Assembly (NCBI RefSeq): GCF_900129985.1
Contig: NZ_FQXN01000005.1
Span: forward strand, 111,444 to 175,443
Origin: Thermosipho atlanticus DSM 15807
Lineage (GTDB): Bacteria > Thermotogota > Thermotogae > Thermotogales > Fervidobacteriaceae
Direction of reading: 5' to 3'
DNA: 64,000 nt
The position numbers and the translations under genes were made by a program. The notes under the pieces are model-generated. The model saw only the letters and a program-made list of their open reading frames with translations, did not search any database and had not been told where the DNA came from. Shown here piece by piece: positions 37,018-46,411 of the stretch. Position 1 is the first letter of the stretch, and every line of letters begins with the position of its first letter.

Positions 37018-37405
37018 TTTTATCTAACACACCATTAACAAATCTCCCGCTGTTTTCTGTCCCATAAGTTTTTCCCAATTCTATCATTTCATCTATAGTG
37101 ACTTCAATAGGTACATCTGATATATATATAAGTTCATAAGTTCCTAATCTGAGAAGGTTTCGATCAACAGCAGAAAGTCTATCAATTTCCCAATTTTCTA
37201 AATACTTTTGAATTATATCATCGATTATTTTTATTTTATCTTTCATTCCTTGAATATATTCAAAAGCTTGTCTTTGAACTTTTTTATCCCGAAGGTGAGT
37301 TAATTCTTCTTTCGCTATTTTTTCTAAATTTTCATCACTTTGGAAATCCCATTGGAATAACGTTCTGAAAATATATTCTCTCATTCTATGACGCCTTGTT
37401 GCCAA
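36977..37405 (-). CDS. nusB: Transcription antitermination factor NusB
   Basis: A 142-residue all-helical factor that with NusE binds boxA in rRNA leaders. Signatures: [20 protein letters not shown] at the N-terminus, [21 protein letters not shown] in the middle (conserved family core) and a C-terminal helix with [15 protein letters not shown]. The start is TTG at 37405, directly after the Asp23 gene stop and 9 nt behind GGAGG. A longer reading from 37462 would add 19 residues absent from the family. The order asp23-nusB is common in Firmicutes and Thermotogae. Confidence 0.93.
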   Translation of the reverse strand: MATRRHRMREYIFRTLFQWDFQSDENLEKIAKEELTHLRDKKVQRQAFEYIQGMKDKIKIIDDIIQKYLENWEIDRLSAVDRNLLRLGTYELIYISDVPIEVTIDEMIELGKTYGTENSGRFVNGVLDKIAKGEAPKEKFDL

Positions 37406-37406
37406 A

Positions 37407-37757
37407 TTATTCTTCCTCCTCTTCCATTTCTTGCTGAGAAGCTTCAATTTTTTCAACCACATCTGTTATTGTTACATTAACAGCAGTGACGGGTATTTCA
37501 GTCATTCTTTGAATATTTTCTGTTATATTTTTCATTATTCTTTTTCCGAATTCTACTATACTTTGTCCGTATGGTGCAGCAGTTCTTACATAAACAATTA
37601 CGCTATCATCTGGAGTCCTTTCAATTTCTATACTTTTCTTTAGTTTTTTAGTTTCTTTTTCATTTGGACTTATCTCTAAAATTTCGAGAAAACTTCTAAA
37701 GGCAATTTCTTTTAAAACTTCGTCACTGATATTTATATTTCCTTGTTCAAATTCCAT
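37407..37757 (-). CDS. Asp23/Gls24 family protein
   Basis: A 116-residue protein of the alkaline-shock Asp23 (YqhY-like) family. Core motifs: [33 protein letters not shown] and [12 protein letters not shown]. It ends in a run of acidic residues. Members of the YqhY branch sit beside accBC and nusB and may influence lipid metabolism or envelope stress, though their function is not settled. The ATG at 37757 fits a GGAGG 8 nt upstream; the earlier GTG belongs to that leader. Confidence 0.85.
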   Translation of the reverse strand: MEFEQGNINISDEVLKEIAFRSFLEILEISPNEKETKKLKKSIEIERTPDDSVIVYVRTAAPYGQSIVEFGKRIMKNITENIQRMTEIPVTAVNVTITDVVEKIEASQQEMEEEEE

Positions 37758-37771
37758 ATAAAACACCTCCT

Positions 37772-38329
37772 TTAGGCCCTTTCAATATATTTTCCGGTAC
37801 GAGTATCAACTCTTACTTTTTGGCCAACTTCAACAAAGAAAGGTACGGTAATTTTTAACCCGGTTTCAAGAACAGCAGGTTTTCCTCCACCAGACACTGT
37901 GTCACCTTTAAAACCTGGTTCAGTTTCAACCACCTCGAGAACAACACTTGTTGGAAGTTGAATTCCTATAGGCTTTCCATCGTGCATAATTAAATCTACT
38001 TCGGTGTTTTCAACTAAATAGTTTTTCTCTTCTTCTATTTCATGTAAAGGAATACCATATTGTTCGAAAGTTTCATTGTCCATAAAATAATACATTTCAC
38101 CATCATTGTAGATATAGGAAGCTTTTTTAAACGTAATATCTGCTTCTTCGACTTTTTCGCCACTATTGAAATTAATTTCTCTAATTAATCCTGTTGAAAT
38201 GCTTTTTAGTTTTGTTCTAATTAATCCCGACCCGCGTGCTCTAAAATGTTTGTTCACATCAACTACTCTGTAAATTTCTCCTTCAACTTTTATGTACATT
38301 CCTTTTGATAGTGAACCTACATCAACCAT
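37772..38329 (-). CDS. efp: Elongation factor P
   Basis: A 185-residue three-domain beta protein that rescues ribosomes at polyproline stretches. Motifs: [19 protein letters not shown] at the start, the ELP signatures [12 protein letters not shown] and [13 protein letters not shown], and the ending [12 protein letters not shown]. The loop that carries the modified Lys34 in E. coli reads FRARGSGL, with Arg in that place, similar to what I recall of Thermotoga EF-P; lysyl modification would be impossible. The ATG at 38329 is selected by GGGAGGTG; an earlier TTG lies in the leader. Confidence 0.93.
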   Translation of the reverse strand: MVDVGSLSKGMYIKVEGEIYRVVDVNKHFRARGSGLIRTKLKSISTGLIREINFNSGEKVEEADITFKKASYIYNDGEMYYFMDNETFEQYGIPLHEIEEEKNYLVENTEVDLIMHDGKPIGIQLPTSVVLEVVETEPGFKGDTVSGGGKPAVLETGLKITVPFFVEVGQKVRVDTRTGKYIERA

Positions 38330-38367
38330 TAAGGCACCTCCCAAATAGTTTCTTTTGATTTATCACA

Positions 38368-38976
38368 CTATACTTCATCAGATTTGTTTAACAACTTCGA
38401 AAGGGGGATGTTGTCTATAAATGCTTCTTTTCTAATTGCTAAGTATACATTATCAGATAGTTGATAAGGGTTAAATAAATTAACTTTACCAATTATATAG
38501 TTTAACACAATATAGTCCTTTTTTTCAAATATTTCGACGTTTTCTAAGTTTTCTAAACTTATTAATCGTATTCCGCGTTTTGTTTTCTTTTCAATAATTT
38601 GCCTACGGTCAAACTTGAAAGGTTTTTTTATAATTAACGAAAATTGAAATTTATTAATTTCTGAAAAATTAATTGTGTTAGCAAAAACATTTTCTATTTT
38701 CAAATGTTTTGGTTGAACCGATTTTATTTTTTCAAAAATATAATCAGTTTCGTATGTTTCATTAAAAAATGCATTCAAATAAAATGCCAAATCAATTACC
38801 CCAGTTGGTACAGGATCAATATATGAAAATTTAGGCTTAGGATGGTAGCCTTCAGTATAACACAGATTCAATTTACTACGTCTAAATGTTCTTTCGATCA
38901 TGGTTATTGTATCAAGTGCAGAAACGTACCTGTAAAGACCTATTTTTTTTAAAAGTATGGTGTAGGATTTACTCAC
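38368..38976 (-). CDS. Radical SAM-linked protein (DUF2344)
   Basis: A 202-residue protein of the TIGR03936/DUF2344 family, usually found fused or next to a B12-binding radical SAM protein. Characteristic segments: ILLKKIGLYRYVSALDTITMIERTFRRS and LCYTEGYHPKPKFSYIDPVPTGV; the function is unknown. No radical SAM gene is adjacent here. Start: GTG at 38976 with AAGGTGA 8 nt before; TTG at 38979 is an alternative. It overlaps the end of the beta-propeller gene. Confidence 0.8.
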   Translation of the reverse strand: MSKSYTILLKKIGLYRYVSALDTITMIERTFRRSKLNLCYTEGYHPKPKFSYIDPVPTGVIDLAFYLNAFFNETYETDYIFEKIKSVQPKHLKIENVFANTINFSEINKFQFSLIIKKPFKFDRRQIIEKKTKRGIRLISLENLENVEIFEKKDYIVLNYIIGKVNLFNPYQLSDNVYLAIRKEAFIDNIPLSKLLNKSDEV

Positions 38977-39721
38977 CAAACATCACCTTTAAAATATATA
39001 CTTTGTTGGATTTTAAATCTGGAACATAAAGAGTTTTTCTTTCAGAGTCGTAATAGATATCAGAAGGGCCTGAAAACTTATCAATTTCTCCTACTTTTTT
39101 CCAGTTTTTATAAGCGACTACATTTCCAGAACCAAATCCAGAGATAAAGAATATATCATTTTCTTTATCATAACTAATTCCATCACCGAGATTTATATCT
39201 GGTAGAGTGATCTTTTCAAGGATTCTTTTACCATCACTTTTGTAAACGATAGCGGGATTTGTGAAAGAAACAATGTATAAATATTTTCCATCAGTTGTAA
39301 TTCCATTGGGTCTTGAAAGAGTAAAGACTGGCTGTAGCATGTCACTCTTTAATGTGTAAACCATGTCACTGTATGTATCAGTAACATAAAGAGTTCCATT
39401 AAATCTGACAATATCGTTAAGATATTTTGCAAGCCCACTAACAGATGTGAATGTCTTATAATCTGAATTAAGGGTATTAAGCATGATTAATCTATCATTT
39501 TCTGCTATCCACAAAATGTTATTTTCTAGAAGAATACCTTTGGGGTCGGTAATTTGAAAAAATTTCTTTGTTTGATCACTGATTTGGTAAATGATACTAC
39601 CATCAGTTTCATATAATTTACCCATTTGTGAAATGTAAAATCCTCCATTGTTATCTATTGCGATACTTTCAGGCCCAAGTAACCCCCAAATAGTAAAAAT
39701 AATAGTAAGTAATACCATCAA
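38969..39721 (-). CDS. Exported six-bladed beta-propeller (NHL/SMP-30-like) protein
   Basis: A 250-residue protein with a short hydrophobic export signal (MMVLLTIIFTIWGLLG). It has repeated blade motifs such as PESIAIDNNGGFYIS, PKGILLENNILWIAE, PNGITTDGKYLYIVS and PSDIYYDSERKTLYVPD, spaced about 40 residues apart. This pattern is typical of NHL or SMP-30-type propellers, which bind ligands or act as lactonases. The function is unknown. It is co-transcribed with lptB and skp, so an envelope role is inferred. The start overlaps the lptB stop. Confidence 0.72.
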   Translation of the reverse strand: MMVLLTIIFTIWGLLGPESIAIDNNGGFYISQMGKLYETDGSIIYQISDQTKKFFQITDPKGILLENNILWIAENDRLIMLNTLNSDYKTFTSVSGLAKYLNDIVRFNGTLYVTDTYSDMVYTLKSDMLQPVFTLSRPNGITTDGKYLYIVSFTNPAIVYKSDGKRILEKITLPDINLGDGISYDKENDIFFISGFGSGNVVAYKNWKKVGEIDKFSGPSDIYYDSERKTLYVPDLKSNKVYILKVMFGE

Positions 39722-40425
39722 AAATCCCCTCCCAGATACACCTCTTTCACAATTCGTTTTTCGAAAACTTTTTCTGGTTTCCCTTCTGCGATAATTTTCC
39801 CTTTGTGAATTACGTATAGTCTATCAACTACATTTATTAAAGCTTCAACACTATGATCTGTAATAATAACTCCTAATCCTCTTTTTTTTAATAACAGTAC
39901 CATCTTTTGAATTTCTTTTACAGTTTTTGGATCTATACCGACAAACGGTTCATCTAGAAGTAAGAATTTTGGTGAGAGTGTCATCATTCGCGCAAGTTCC
40001 AATCGTCTTTTTTCTCCGCCGGATAAATCAGAAGCAAACTGTTCCTTTAGATTGTAAATACCAAATTCTTTAAGAAGTTTTTCAACTTTTTCATTTATAT
40101 TTTGTTCGTTGTGAAACTCGAGAATTAATTTCAAGTTATCTTGAACAGATAATTCACGAAAAACGGAGGTTTCCTGTTGCAAATAAGTAATTCCCATAAG
40201 AGCTCTTTTGTGAATGGGAATATTAGTTACATCAATTTCATCTATATAGATTTTTCCAGAAGTAGGTATTACAACACCTAAAATTATATTAAACAAAGTA
40301 GTTTTGCCTGAACCATTTGGTCCAAGCAAACCTACAACTTCTCCATTACTTGCATGAAGTGTAATACCTTTCAAAACAGTTTTTCTTCCAAATTTTTTAA
40401 CAACATTTTCACACACAATTTTCAT
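39718..40425 (-). CDS. lptB: LptB-like ABC transporter ATPase
   Basis: A 235-residue ATPase. Walker A GLLGPNGSGKTTLF (about 33-46), LSGGEKRRLELARMM signature (about 136) and Walker B KFLLLDEPFVGIDP (about 156). The THYLQQ-type Q-loop reads GITYLQQETSVFRELSV, typical of LptB, which powers export of lipid or polysaccharide to the outer membrane. It follows skp at 2 bp. No LptA, C, F or G genes lie here, so a partner permease must be elsewhere. Confidence 0.85.
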   Translation of the reverse strand: MKIVCENVVKKFGRKTVLKGITLHASNGEVVGLLGPNGSGKTTLFNIILGVVIPTSGKIYIDEIDVTNIPIHKRALMGITYLQQETSVFRELSVQDNLKLILEFHNEQNINEKVEKLLKEFGIYNLKEQFASDLSGGEKRRLELARMMTLSPKFLLLDEPFVGIDPKTVKEIQKMVLLLKKRGLGVIITDHSVEALINVVDRLYVIHKGKIIAEGKPEKVFEKRIVKEVYLGGDF

Positions 40426-40427
40426 AG

Positions 40428-40913
40428 TTATTTAGTTGATTTCAGATATTCGATAAATTTAGCTGTAACGTCATAATTTGGACTAGCATAGGACATTGAT
40501 TTGCTATTAAAAACGAAATCATATCCCATGATTTCAGCAAATTCAGCAATCTTTGAGAGTATTTCTTGTTCAATTTTAGCAAATTTTGGTTGATACTCAT
40601 CACTTAATAACTGATTGTATTGTTGTTGTTTTTGGAGATATTCTTTAGTTTTGGCATCTATCTCTTCTTGAGAAGCTCCACTGTTTTTCAAGTTATTAAT
40701 TTCGGCGGCAAGTTCATTAAGTTTTTTTGCATAAAATTGATAATCTTCTTGATATTTAGTTTGAAGTTCAATCCATTTGTCGTATGATTGTAAAACCTTA
40801 GTTGAATCAATGTAAGCTAGTTTAGGTCCTTGATTACTATCGCTTCCAGCGAATAGTAAAACAAATGATAATAATAATCCTAAAGCAATCGAAAGCATAC
40901 CCAACTTTTTCAT
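40428..40913 (-). CDS. skp: OmpH/Skp family periplasmic chaperone
   Basis: A 161-residue exported protein. A signal peptide (MKKLGMLSIALGLLLSFVLLFA) is followed by the OmpH start KLAYIDSTKVLQSYDKW, a long charged coiled coil (about 50-115) and the conserved VFNSKSMSYASPNYDVT tail. Skp-type chaperones hold unfolded outer-membrane proteins, which fits an organism with a toga-like outer envelope. First gene of the skp-lptB-propeller-DUF2344 set; ATG follows TAGGAGG. Confidence 0.87.
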   Translation of the reverse strand: MKKLGMLSIALGLLLSFVLLFAGSDSNQGPKLAYIDSTKVLQSYDKWIELQTKYQEDYQFYAKKLNELAAEINNLKNSGASQEEIDAKTKEYLQKQQQYNQLLSDEYQPKFAKIEQEILSKIAEFAEIMGYDFVFNSKSMSYASPNYDVTAKFIEYLKSTK

Positions 40914-40924
40914 AAATACACCTC

Positions 40925-42478
40925 CTAGTTTTTTACTTTTGCTTTTGAAACTATTGATTTTCTGCCTTTGGTTTTGAATACGGAAAGAATTATTTCAGCT
41001 TCTTTGTATGGAACAGTGATAAATGAAAATTTATCCAGGATAGTTACATTTCGTATCACTTTTTTATCTATACCTGTGTTTTGGACAATGAAATCAGTAA
41101 GGTTTCTTTTTGTCATCCCAGAATTTTTTCCTTTCGCAATAAAGAGCCTTACGTTCTGAGAATTATGTTTTTTTGTGTTGTGGGATATTGTTTCATATGA
41201 ATCGGGATCTAATCCTTGGAACGCCCTATACAACAATTTTGCTAACATTTCTTTTATATCCCCTGACAATAAAAGTTCGTCAGCTAATTTAAAATATATT
41301 TCATTTAATTTGGGATTCTTTTTTAAAAGTTCCTCTTTTATTTTTTGGGCTTTAGTATTTATAATTTGATCAATTGAAGGAATTTTTCCTTCTTTTATCT
41401 TTGCGTTTGAAAATTTTTTGATTCTGAATAGTTGTCTATATTCTCTAGGAGTAACGAAAGTGATCGCTATTCCCTCTTTTCCTGCCCTTCCTGTTCTTCC
41501 AATTCTATGTACATAATGTTCAGGATTAAGAGGAATTGAGTAGTTTATAACATGGGATAAACCTTCTATATCTATGCCTCTTGCCGCAACGTCAGTAGCG
41601 ACCAGGATATTTGCTCTTTTTTCTTTGAATTTTCTTAAGACTCTTTCTCTCTGATATTGGGAAAAATCTCCATGTAAAGCTTCTGCATCGTAACCTCTTT
41701 CATTTAATTTTCCAGAAACTTTGTCAACTTCAAGTTTCGTTCTGCAAAACACCAAACCATAAAATTCTTCTTCGATGTCAATAACTCTACACAATGCTTC
41801 AAATTTATCATTTTCGTTGACTTCAATATATATTTGTTCAGTTAAGTTGGTTGTTAATTCTTTATCGACTACCTTTATAACTTCGTAATTTTTAATATAT
41901 TTTTTTGCTAGATAGACTATTCTTTGCGGAATAGTAGCAGAAAACATTAGAAAGAATTTGTTTTCAGGTGTATTTTTCAATATTTTTTCGACATCATCTA
42001 TAAATCCCATATCTAACATTTCGTCAGCTTCATCTAGTATAAAATACGAAACTTTTGATATATCTAAAGTTTTTCTTTCTATATGGTCTAGAACCCTTCC
42101 GGGAGTTCCTACAACAATATCAACACCGCGTTTAAGATGATTAATTTGGTAGTTAATTGATTGACCTCCATATATTGGTAAAATTTTCAAATTTCGTTTT
42201 TTTAGTGAGTTTATTTCTTCGGCTACTTGTAGTGCAAGTTCTCTAGTAGGTGTTAGAATTATAGCTTGAATATTTTTTTGTGGTTCTAAAAGTTCTATTA
42301 ATGGTATACCAAACGATGCGGTTTTACCTGTTCCAGTCTTTGCTTGAACTATTAGGTTCTTTTTTCTACTTAGTAGTAATGGAATTACCTTTTCTTGAAC
42401 AACTGTCGGTTTTTCGAATCCCTTTTTGTAGATAGCATTTAAAATTTCTTTACTTAGTTTAAAATCTTCAAAATTCAC
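40925..42478 (-). CDS. DEAD-box RNA helicase with DbpA-type RNA-binding domain
   Basis: A 517-residue ATP-dependent RNA helicase. Motifs in order: Q motif (PTVVQ), AKTGTGKTAS, PTRELA, DEAD box ILDEADEMLDMG (about 150), SAT in FSATIP, and HRIGRTGRAGKEG (about 325). A C-terminal domain starting near residue 435 (VRLFIAKGKNSGMTKRNL) fits the DbpA RNA-binding fold. It is probably involved in ribosome assembly or RNA decay at stress. It overlaps def by 4 bp. Confidence 0.92.
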   Translation of the reverse strand: MNFEDFKLSKEILNAIYKKGFEKPTVVQEKVIPLLLSRKKNLIVQAKTGTGKTASFGIPLIELLEPQKNIQAIILTPTRELALQVAEEINSLKKRNLKILPIYGGQSINYQINHLKRGVDIVVGTPGRVLDHIERKTLDISKVSYFILDEADEMLDMGFIDDVEKILKNTPENKFFLMFSATIPQRIVYLAKKYIKNYEVIKVVDKELTTNLTEQIYIEVNENDKFEALCRVIDIEEEFYGLVFCRTKLEVDKVSGKLNERGYDAEALHGDFSQYQRERVLRKFKEKRANILVATDVAARGIDIEGLSHVINYSIPLNPEHYVHRIGRTGRAGKEGIAITFVTPREYRQLFRIKKFSNAKIKEGKIPSIDQIINTKAQKIKEELLKKNPKLNEIYFKLADELLLSGDIKEMLAKLLYRAFQGLDPDSYETISHNTKKHNSQNVRLFIAKGKNSGMTKRNLTDFIVQNTGIDKKVIRNVTILDKFSFITVPYKEAEIILSVFKTKGRKSIVSKAKVKN

Positions 42479-42972
42479 TTAGTTTCCTCCAATCTCATCC
42501 TCATAATTTTGGTTAGCTCAGGAGTCAGTTGTTTTCTAACGTTTAATGGCAGATGATCGATAAAGAGAACGCCATCTAAATGATCACTCTCATGTTGAAC
42601 AATTCGAGCAGGATATCCTTCAAACAACCGCTCATGAACTTTTCCATATTCGTCTTGATATCTTAATCTAACCCATTTATATCTTGAGACATCTGCGAAA
42701 ATTCCAGGTAAACTTAGGCATCCTTCTTCTCCAAGTTCCTTTTCTTCAGAATGTTCAATTATTTCAGGGTTAATAATAAACATGGGGCCATTTCCTTCAT
42801 CCATAACGAAGAAACGTAGCAAAACACCAACTTGCGGGGCCGCCAACCCAACCCCATCATCCAAATACATTGTTTTTAACATTTCTTCCTTTAAGTTTCT
42901 TACAAATTCAAAATCGGTGACTTTTTCTGCTTTCTTTCTTAAAATAGGATCACCAAACAATCTTATTTTCAC
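42475..42972 (-). CDS. def: Peptide deformylase
   Basis: A 165-residue metalloenzyme that removes formyl groups from new proteins. The three family motifs are present: GVGLAAPQVG (about 40-49), EEGCLSLPG (about 85) and QHESDHLDGVLFID (about 127), with the metal ligands Cys and two His plus catalytic Glu. The start overlaps the 3' end of surE by 23 bp, so translation is likely coupled. Confidence 0.96.
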   Translation of the reverse strand: MKIRLFGDPILRKKAEKVTDFEFVRNLKEEMLKTMYLDDGVGLAAPQVGVLLRFFVMDEGNGPMFIINPEIIEHSEEKELGEEGCLSLPGIFADVSRYKWVRLRYQDEYGKVHERLFEGYPARIVQHESDHLDGVLFIDHLPLNVRKQLTPELTKIMRMRLEETK

Positions 42973-43720
42973 TGTACATTTCCTCCAGTTTGCTTAGATA
43001 TTTTTCGTTTGTCATGAAAAGAGAAATAGGAGTGACTGAAACGAAATTCTCCTTCAGCACCTTATAATCAGCTTTTGGATCTGGATCGTTTTCAACAATA
43101 TTTCCTTTCATCCAATAATAATCACTACCCGAAGGATCAACTCTTTTTTCAAAATAGTCCTCGTACATTCTTTTACTTTGTTTTGTTAATTTCCAACCAC
43201 GTAATTTTTCGTAAGGTATAGAAGGGACATTTATGTTCAAAGCGGAAAAACGTGGAATAGAATTAACGTCGAATTCTTTAAGGAATTTAAGAATAAAACG
43301 TGCAGCTGTTTCATACATAGGATTTTTGAAATCATAACTTGAAATTGCAATTGAAGGAATTCCAGCAATAGCTCCTTCGAGAGCACCACTTACTGTCCCG
43401 GAATATATTACATCTGTGCCAAGATTATTTCCTCTGTTTATTCCACTTATAACAAGATCTGGTTTTTCGTTTAGCACCACGTCAATTCCTATTTTTACAC
43501 AATCTGCTGGTGTACCTGAGACAGAATATATTTCGAATGGTTCTTTTATATCTACTTTTCTTAACCACAATGGAAATCTAATAGTTATAGCATGGCCTAC
43601 GGCGCTTTGTTCTGTTTCGGGGGCTACAACTGTAACTTCATGTTCTTTACTTAAAAACCTTGCAAGACATAAAATGCCGTCAGCGGTAACTCCGTCATCA
43701 TTTGTTATTAAAATTTTCAT
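42950..43720 (-). CDS. surE: 5'-nucleotidase SurE
   Basis: A 256-residue metal-dependent nucleotidase/polyphosphatase. Motifs: ITNDDGVTADGI (residues 5-16), APETEQSAVGHAIT, SGTPADCVKIG, SGINRGNNLGTDVIYSGTVSGALEGA (starts near 86). The ATG at 43720 follows GAGGTGG; the earlier GTG at 43729 is part of this site. It lies 15 bp after mrp in the same operon. The closely similar T. maritima SurE has been structurally studied. Confidence 0.95.
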   Translation of the reverse strand: MKILITNDDGVTADGILCLARFLSKEHEVTVVAPETEQSAVGHAITIRFPLWLRKVDIKEPFEIYSVSGTPADCVKIGIDVVLNEKPDLVISGINRGNNLGTDVIYSGTVSGALEGAIAGIPSIAISSYDFKNPMYETAARFILKFLKEFDVNSIPRFSALNINVPSIPYEKLRGWKLTKQSKRMYEDYFEKRVDPSGSDYYWMKGNIVENDPDPKADYKVLKENFVSVTPISLFMTNEKYLSKLEEMYSENKIVW

Positions 43721-43735
43721 GCGTTCCACCTCAAA

Positions 43736-44548
43736 TTACTTTTCAACAATTTGTACTACTTTTTCGGCAATGTTTCTGAATACTTTTTCAATTTCTGTTT
43801 CTCTTAAATATAAAGTTATAGGTTTCCCCTCATCTGCTAACTGAGCAGCTTTAGGATCAAGAGGTATTTTACCGAGTAATTCCGTATTATATTCTTTTAC
43901 TAAAATTTCTCCTCCGCCATTTCCAAAGATTTCGATTTTTTCTCCACATTTTGGACATCTAACATACGACATATTTTCGACTATACCAATTAATTTTTGG
44001 TTCATGGAATGTACAAAGTCTATGGATCTTCTTACGTCATCAAGTGATATTTTTTGAGGAGTTGTAACTATAACTACACCATCAATTTTTCCTAAAGTTT
44101 GAAATAAACTAAGAGCTTCATCTCCTGTTCCAGGTGGTAAATCAAATATTAAATAATCAAGTTCTCCCCATTTTGTGTCTCCCAAAAATTGTTTTATAGC
44201 ACTATGTTTGAGTGGTCCTCTCCATATTACGGCTTTTCCTGCTTCAACTAACATTCCTATTGATAAAGCCTTTAGATTAGGCAAAATTTCTGCGGGAACC
44301 ATTTCTTCATCTTCAACTGTTGGATGCTTATCTCCAAGCATTCTAACGATATTTGGACCGTGAATATCAAGATCTAGCAGTCCCACTTTATAACCACTTT
44401 CAGCTAATGCTGTTGCAAGGTTAACTGCTACTGTTGTTTTTCCAACTCCACCTTTACCGCTTAATACGGCAATCTTGTGTTTTACTTTGCTCATTTTTTC
44501 TTTTACTTTATTTTGTTCATTGTTTAAATTAAATTGTGGATTAACCAT
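43736..44548 (-). CDS. mrp: Mrp/ApbC iron-sulfur cluster carrier ATPase
   Basis: A 270-residue P-loop ATPase of the Mrp/NBP35 group that carries Fe-S clusters. Deviant Walker [19 protein letters not shown] (about 28-45), Walker [12 protein letters not shown] (about 133-143) and the C-terminal CxxC cluster site [10 protein letters not shown] (about 191). ATG follows CGGAGGTG. The ext-10 promoter TGATATAAT reads on the minus strand at 44585-44593. It heads the mrp-surE-def-helicase operon. Confidence 0.92.
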   Translation of the reverse strand: MVNPQFNLNNEQNKVKEKMSKVKHKIAVLSGKGGVGKTTVAVNLATALAESGYKVGLLDLDIHGPNIVRMLGDKHPTVEDEEMVPAEILPNLKALSIGMLVEAGKAVIWRGPLKHSAIKQFLGDTKWGELDYLIFDLPPGTGDEALSLFQTLGKIDGVVIVTTPQKISLDDVRRSIDFVHSMNQKLIGIVENMSYVRCPKCGEKIEIFGNGGGEILVKEYNTELLGKIPLDPKAAQLADEGKPITLYLRETEIEKVFRNIAEKVVQIVEK

Positions 44549-44584
44549 ACAGGCACCTCCGACTTTATTTATCTGCTTTAAATA

Positions 44585-44593
44585 ATTATATCA
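44585..44593 (-). promoter_or_regulatory. Extended -10 promoter of the mrp operon
   Basis: The minus-strand sequence is TGATATAAT, 37 nt upstream of the mrp ATG. Confidence 0.5.
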
Positions 44594-44635
44594 CATAAAT
44601 AGTAGAGACTAAGTTAAGATAGTATTTTTTTTGTA

Positions 44636-44644
44636 TGGTATAAT
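44636..44644 (+). promoter_or_regulatory. Extended -10 promoter of the ABC-F gene
   Basis: TGGTATAAT (-10 at 44639-44644) lies 22 nt before the TTG start. Divergent from the mrp promoter. Confidence 0.55.
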
Positions 44645-44665
44645 TTGTAACGCGAGGTGGTTAAT

Positions 44666-46411
44666 TTGATAGTTCTAAACAATTTATCGATTTCTTTTCC
44701 TGGCAAAACCTTGCTCTCAAATATAAATTTGAATATATCAGATAAAGAAAAAGTTGCATTAATAGGAAAAAATGGTTCGGGTAAAACAACTCTTTTGAAA
44801 GCAATAGCGGGTATATACAACGATTATGCTGGGCAAATTGTGACCACAGGGAAAGTGTTATACCTTGATCAATTTAGGGTGTTTGATGCAAAAACCCCTT
44901 TTGAGTACTATTTAAAGGTGGCGGATACACCTGAAAAAGAAAGAATAGCAAGAAGCATTTTAAAAGGTTTGGGATTCAATGAAAAGGATTGGAATAGAGA
45001 TATTTCAACTTTTAGTGGAGGGGAAAGAACTAGACTTCATATTGGTAGAATTTTCCTGGAAAATCCAGATTTTTTACTTTTAGATGAACCAACGAATTTT
45101 TTAGATATATCTGGTATTCATTTTTTAAAAAGTTTACTAAGAAATTTTGATGGAGGTTATTTGATTATTTCTCACGATAGAAGTTTTTTGAGAGATACTT
45201 GTAATAGATTTTTAGAGATAAACAATGAAAAAATTTGGGATTTTAATATGAATTTTGATGATTATTTAAGAGAAAGGAAAAACCTTCTTTTACATCAGGA
45301 GAGAGAATTGAAGAATAGAACGAGGGAAATTGAAAGGTTAAAAACAATGATTGAGAGGTATAAAAAATGGGGGAGAGAAAAGTCTATTAAACAAGCAAAA
45401 AGCAAAGAAAAGCTTTTAGAAAAAAGGCTAAAGGAACTTGAAGAGAAAACCCTTTTTTTAGAAGAAGAATCGGGAAAAAAGGTAAAAATTCCTGTTCCAG
45501 AACCTGCTGGTTATGTAATTTTAGAAGTAAAAGGGGCAAGTTTTCTAGATGTTATAAAAGACATTTCTTTTACAATTTATAATGGCGAAAAAGTGGCCAT
45601 TTTGGGACCGAATGGAAGTGGGAAAAGTACACTTTTAAGATTAATTAACGGAAAGATAGCAGGGAGTGGTGAAATAAAGTTTGGTCATAATGTAAAAGCA
45701 GTTTTTCTTGATCAATTTGTTGAGAATCTTAATTTAGAAAATACAGTGTTTGAAGAATTAGCGAGTGAAATGAAGATGGAACCTGATTATATTATAAGAG
45801 CATATGCTGGAAGATTTGGATTTAAAGGCGAAGAAGTTTTTAAACTTGTTTTAGAATTGAGCGGGGGAGAGAAACAAATACTTGCTCTTGCAAAGGTGTT
45901 GTTAAAAAAACCGAATTTACTAGTTTTAGACGAACCAACAAATCATATGGATCTGGAAACGACAGAAATTTTAGAAAAAGCATTAAGAGAATATGAAGGT
46001 TCTGTAATTCTTATTTCTCATGATGAAGAATTAATTAAAAATGTTTGTAACAGGTATTTTATGATTAGAAATAAAACATTACATGAAATTTCTTCATTGG
46101 ATGAATATGATATTCAACATGAAAAAAATAATCGTACGAGAAAATCTTCGAATACTTTTATAGAAAGAAAAAGGATAAAAAATAAGGTAAAAAAAATAGG
46201 TGAGACAATAGATAAATTAGTTCAAGAGGAAAAAGAACTTTCCAACCAACTTGAAAAGATTGATATAGAACTAGTAAAGGTTGGTTCAGATTATATAAAA
46301 GCCATGAGATTAACTAAAGAAAAGGAAAATTTGGAAGAGAAAATTTTGAAAATTTTAGAAGAGATTGAAAAGTTAAGACATCAATTAGAAGTCTTAACAG
46401 AACAATTATAA
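44666..46411 (+). CDS. ABC-F family ATPase
   Basis: A 581-residue soluble protein with two ABC domains. Walker A motifs GKNGSGKTT (about 34) and GPNGSGKST (about 315); signatures FSGGERTR and LSGGEKQI; Walker B LLLDEPTNFLD and LVLDEPTNHMD. A charged linker lies between, and a coiled coil with basic residues ends the protein. ABC-F proteins act at the ribosome (translation factors or antibiotic protection); the subclass is not certain. The TTG at 44666 is chosen because GAGGTGG lies 5 nt before it; the GTG at 44657 is inside this site. Confidence 0.88.
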   Translation: MIVLNNLSISFPGKTLLSNINLNISDKEKVALIGKNGSGKTTLLKAIAGIYNDYAGQIVTTGKVLYLDQFRVFDAKTPFEYYLKVADTPEKERIARSILKGLGFNEKDWNRDISTFSGGERTRLHIGRIFLENPDFLLLDEPTNFLDISGIHFLKSLLRNFDGGYLIISHDRSFLRDTCNRFLEINNEKIWDFNMNFDDYLRERKNLLLHQERELKNRTREIERLKTMIERYKKWGREKSIKQAKSKEKLLEKRLKELEEKTLFLEEESGKKVKIPVPEPAGYVILEVKGASFLDVIKDISFTIYNGEKVAILGPNGSGKSTLLRLINGKIAGSGEIKFGHNVKAVFLDQFVENLNLENTVFEELASEMKMEPDYIIRAYAGRFGFKGEEVFKLVLELSGGEKQILALAKVLLKKPNLLVLDEPTNHMDLETTEILEKALREYEGSVILISHDEELIKNVCNRYFMIRNKTLHEISSLDEYDIQHEKNNRTRKSSNTFIERKRIKNKVKKIGETIDKLVQEEKELSNQLEKIDIELVKVGSDYIKAMRLTKEKENLEEKILKILEEIEKLRHQLEVLTEQL

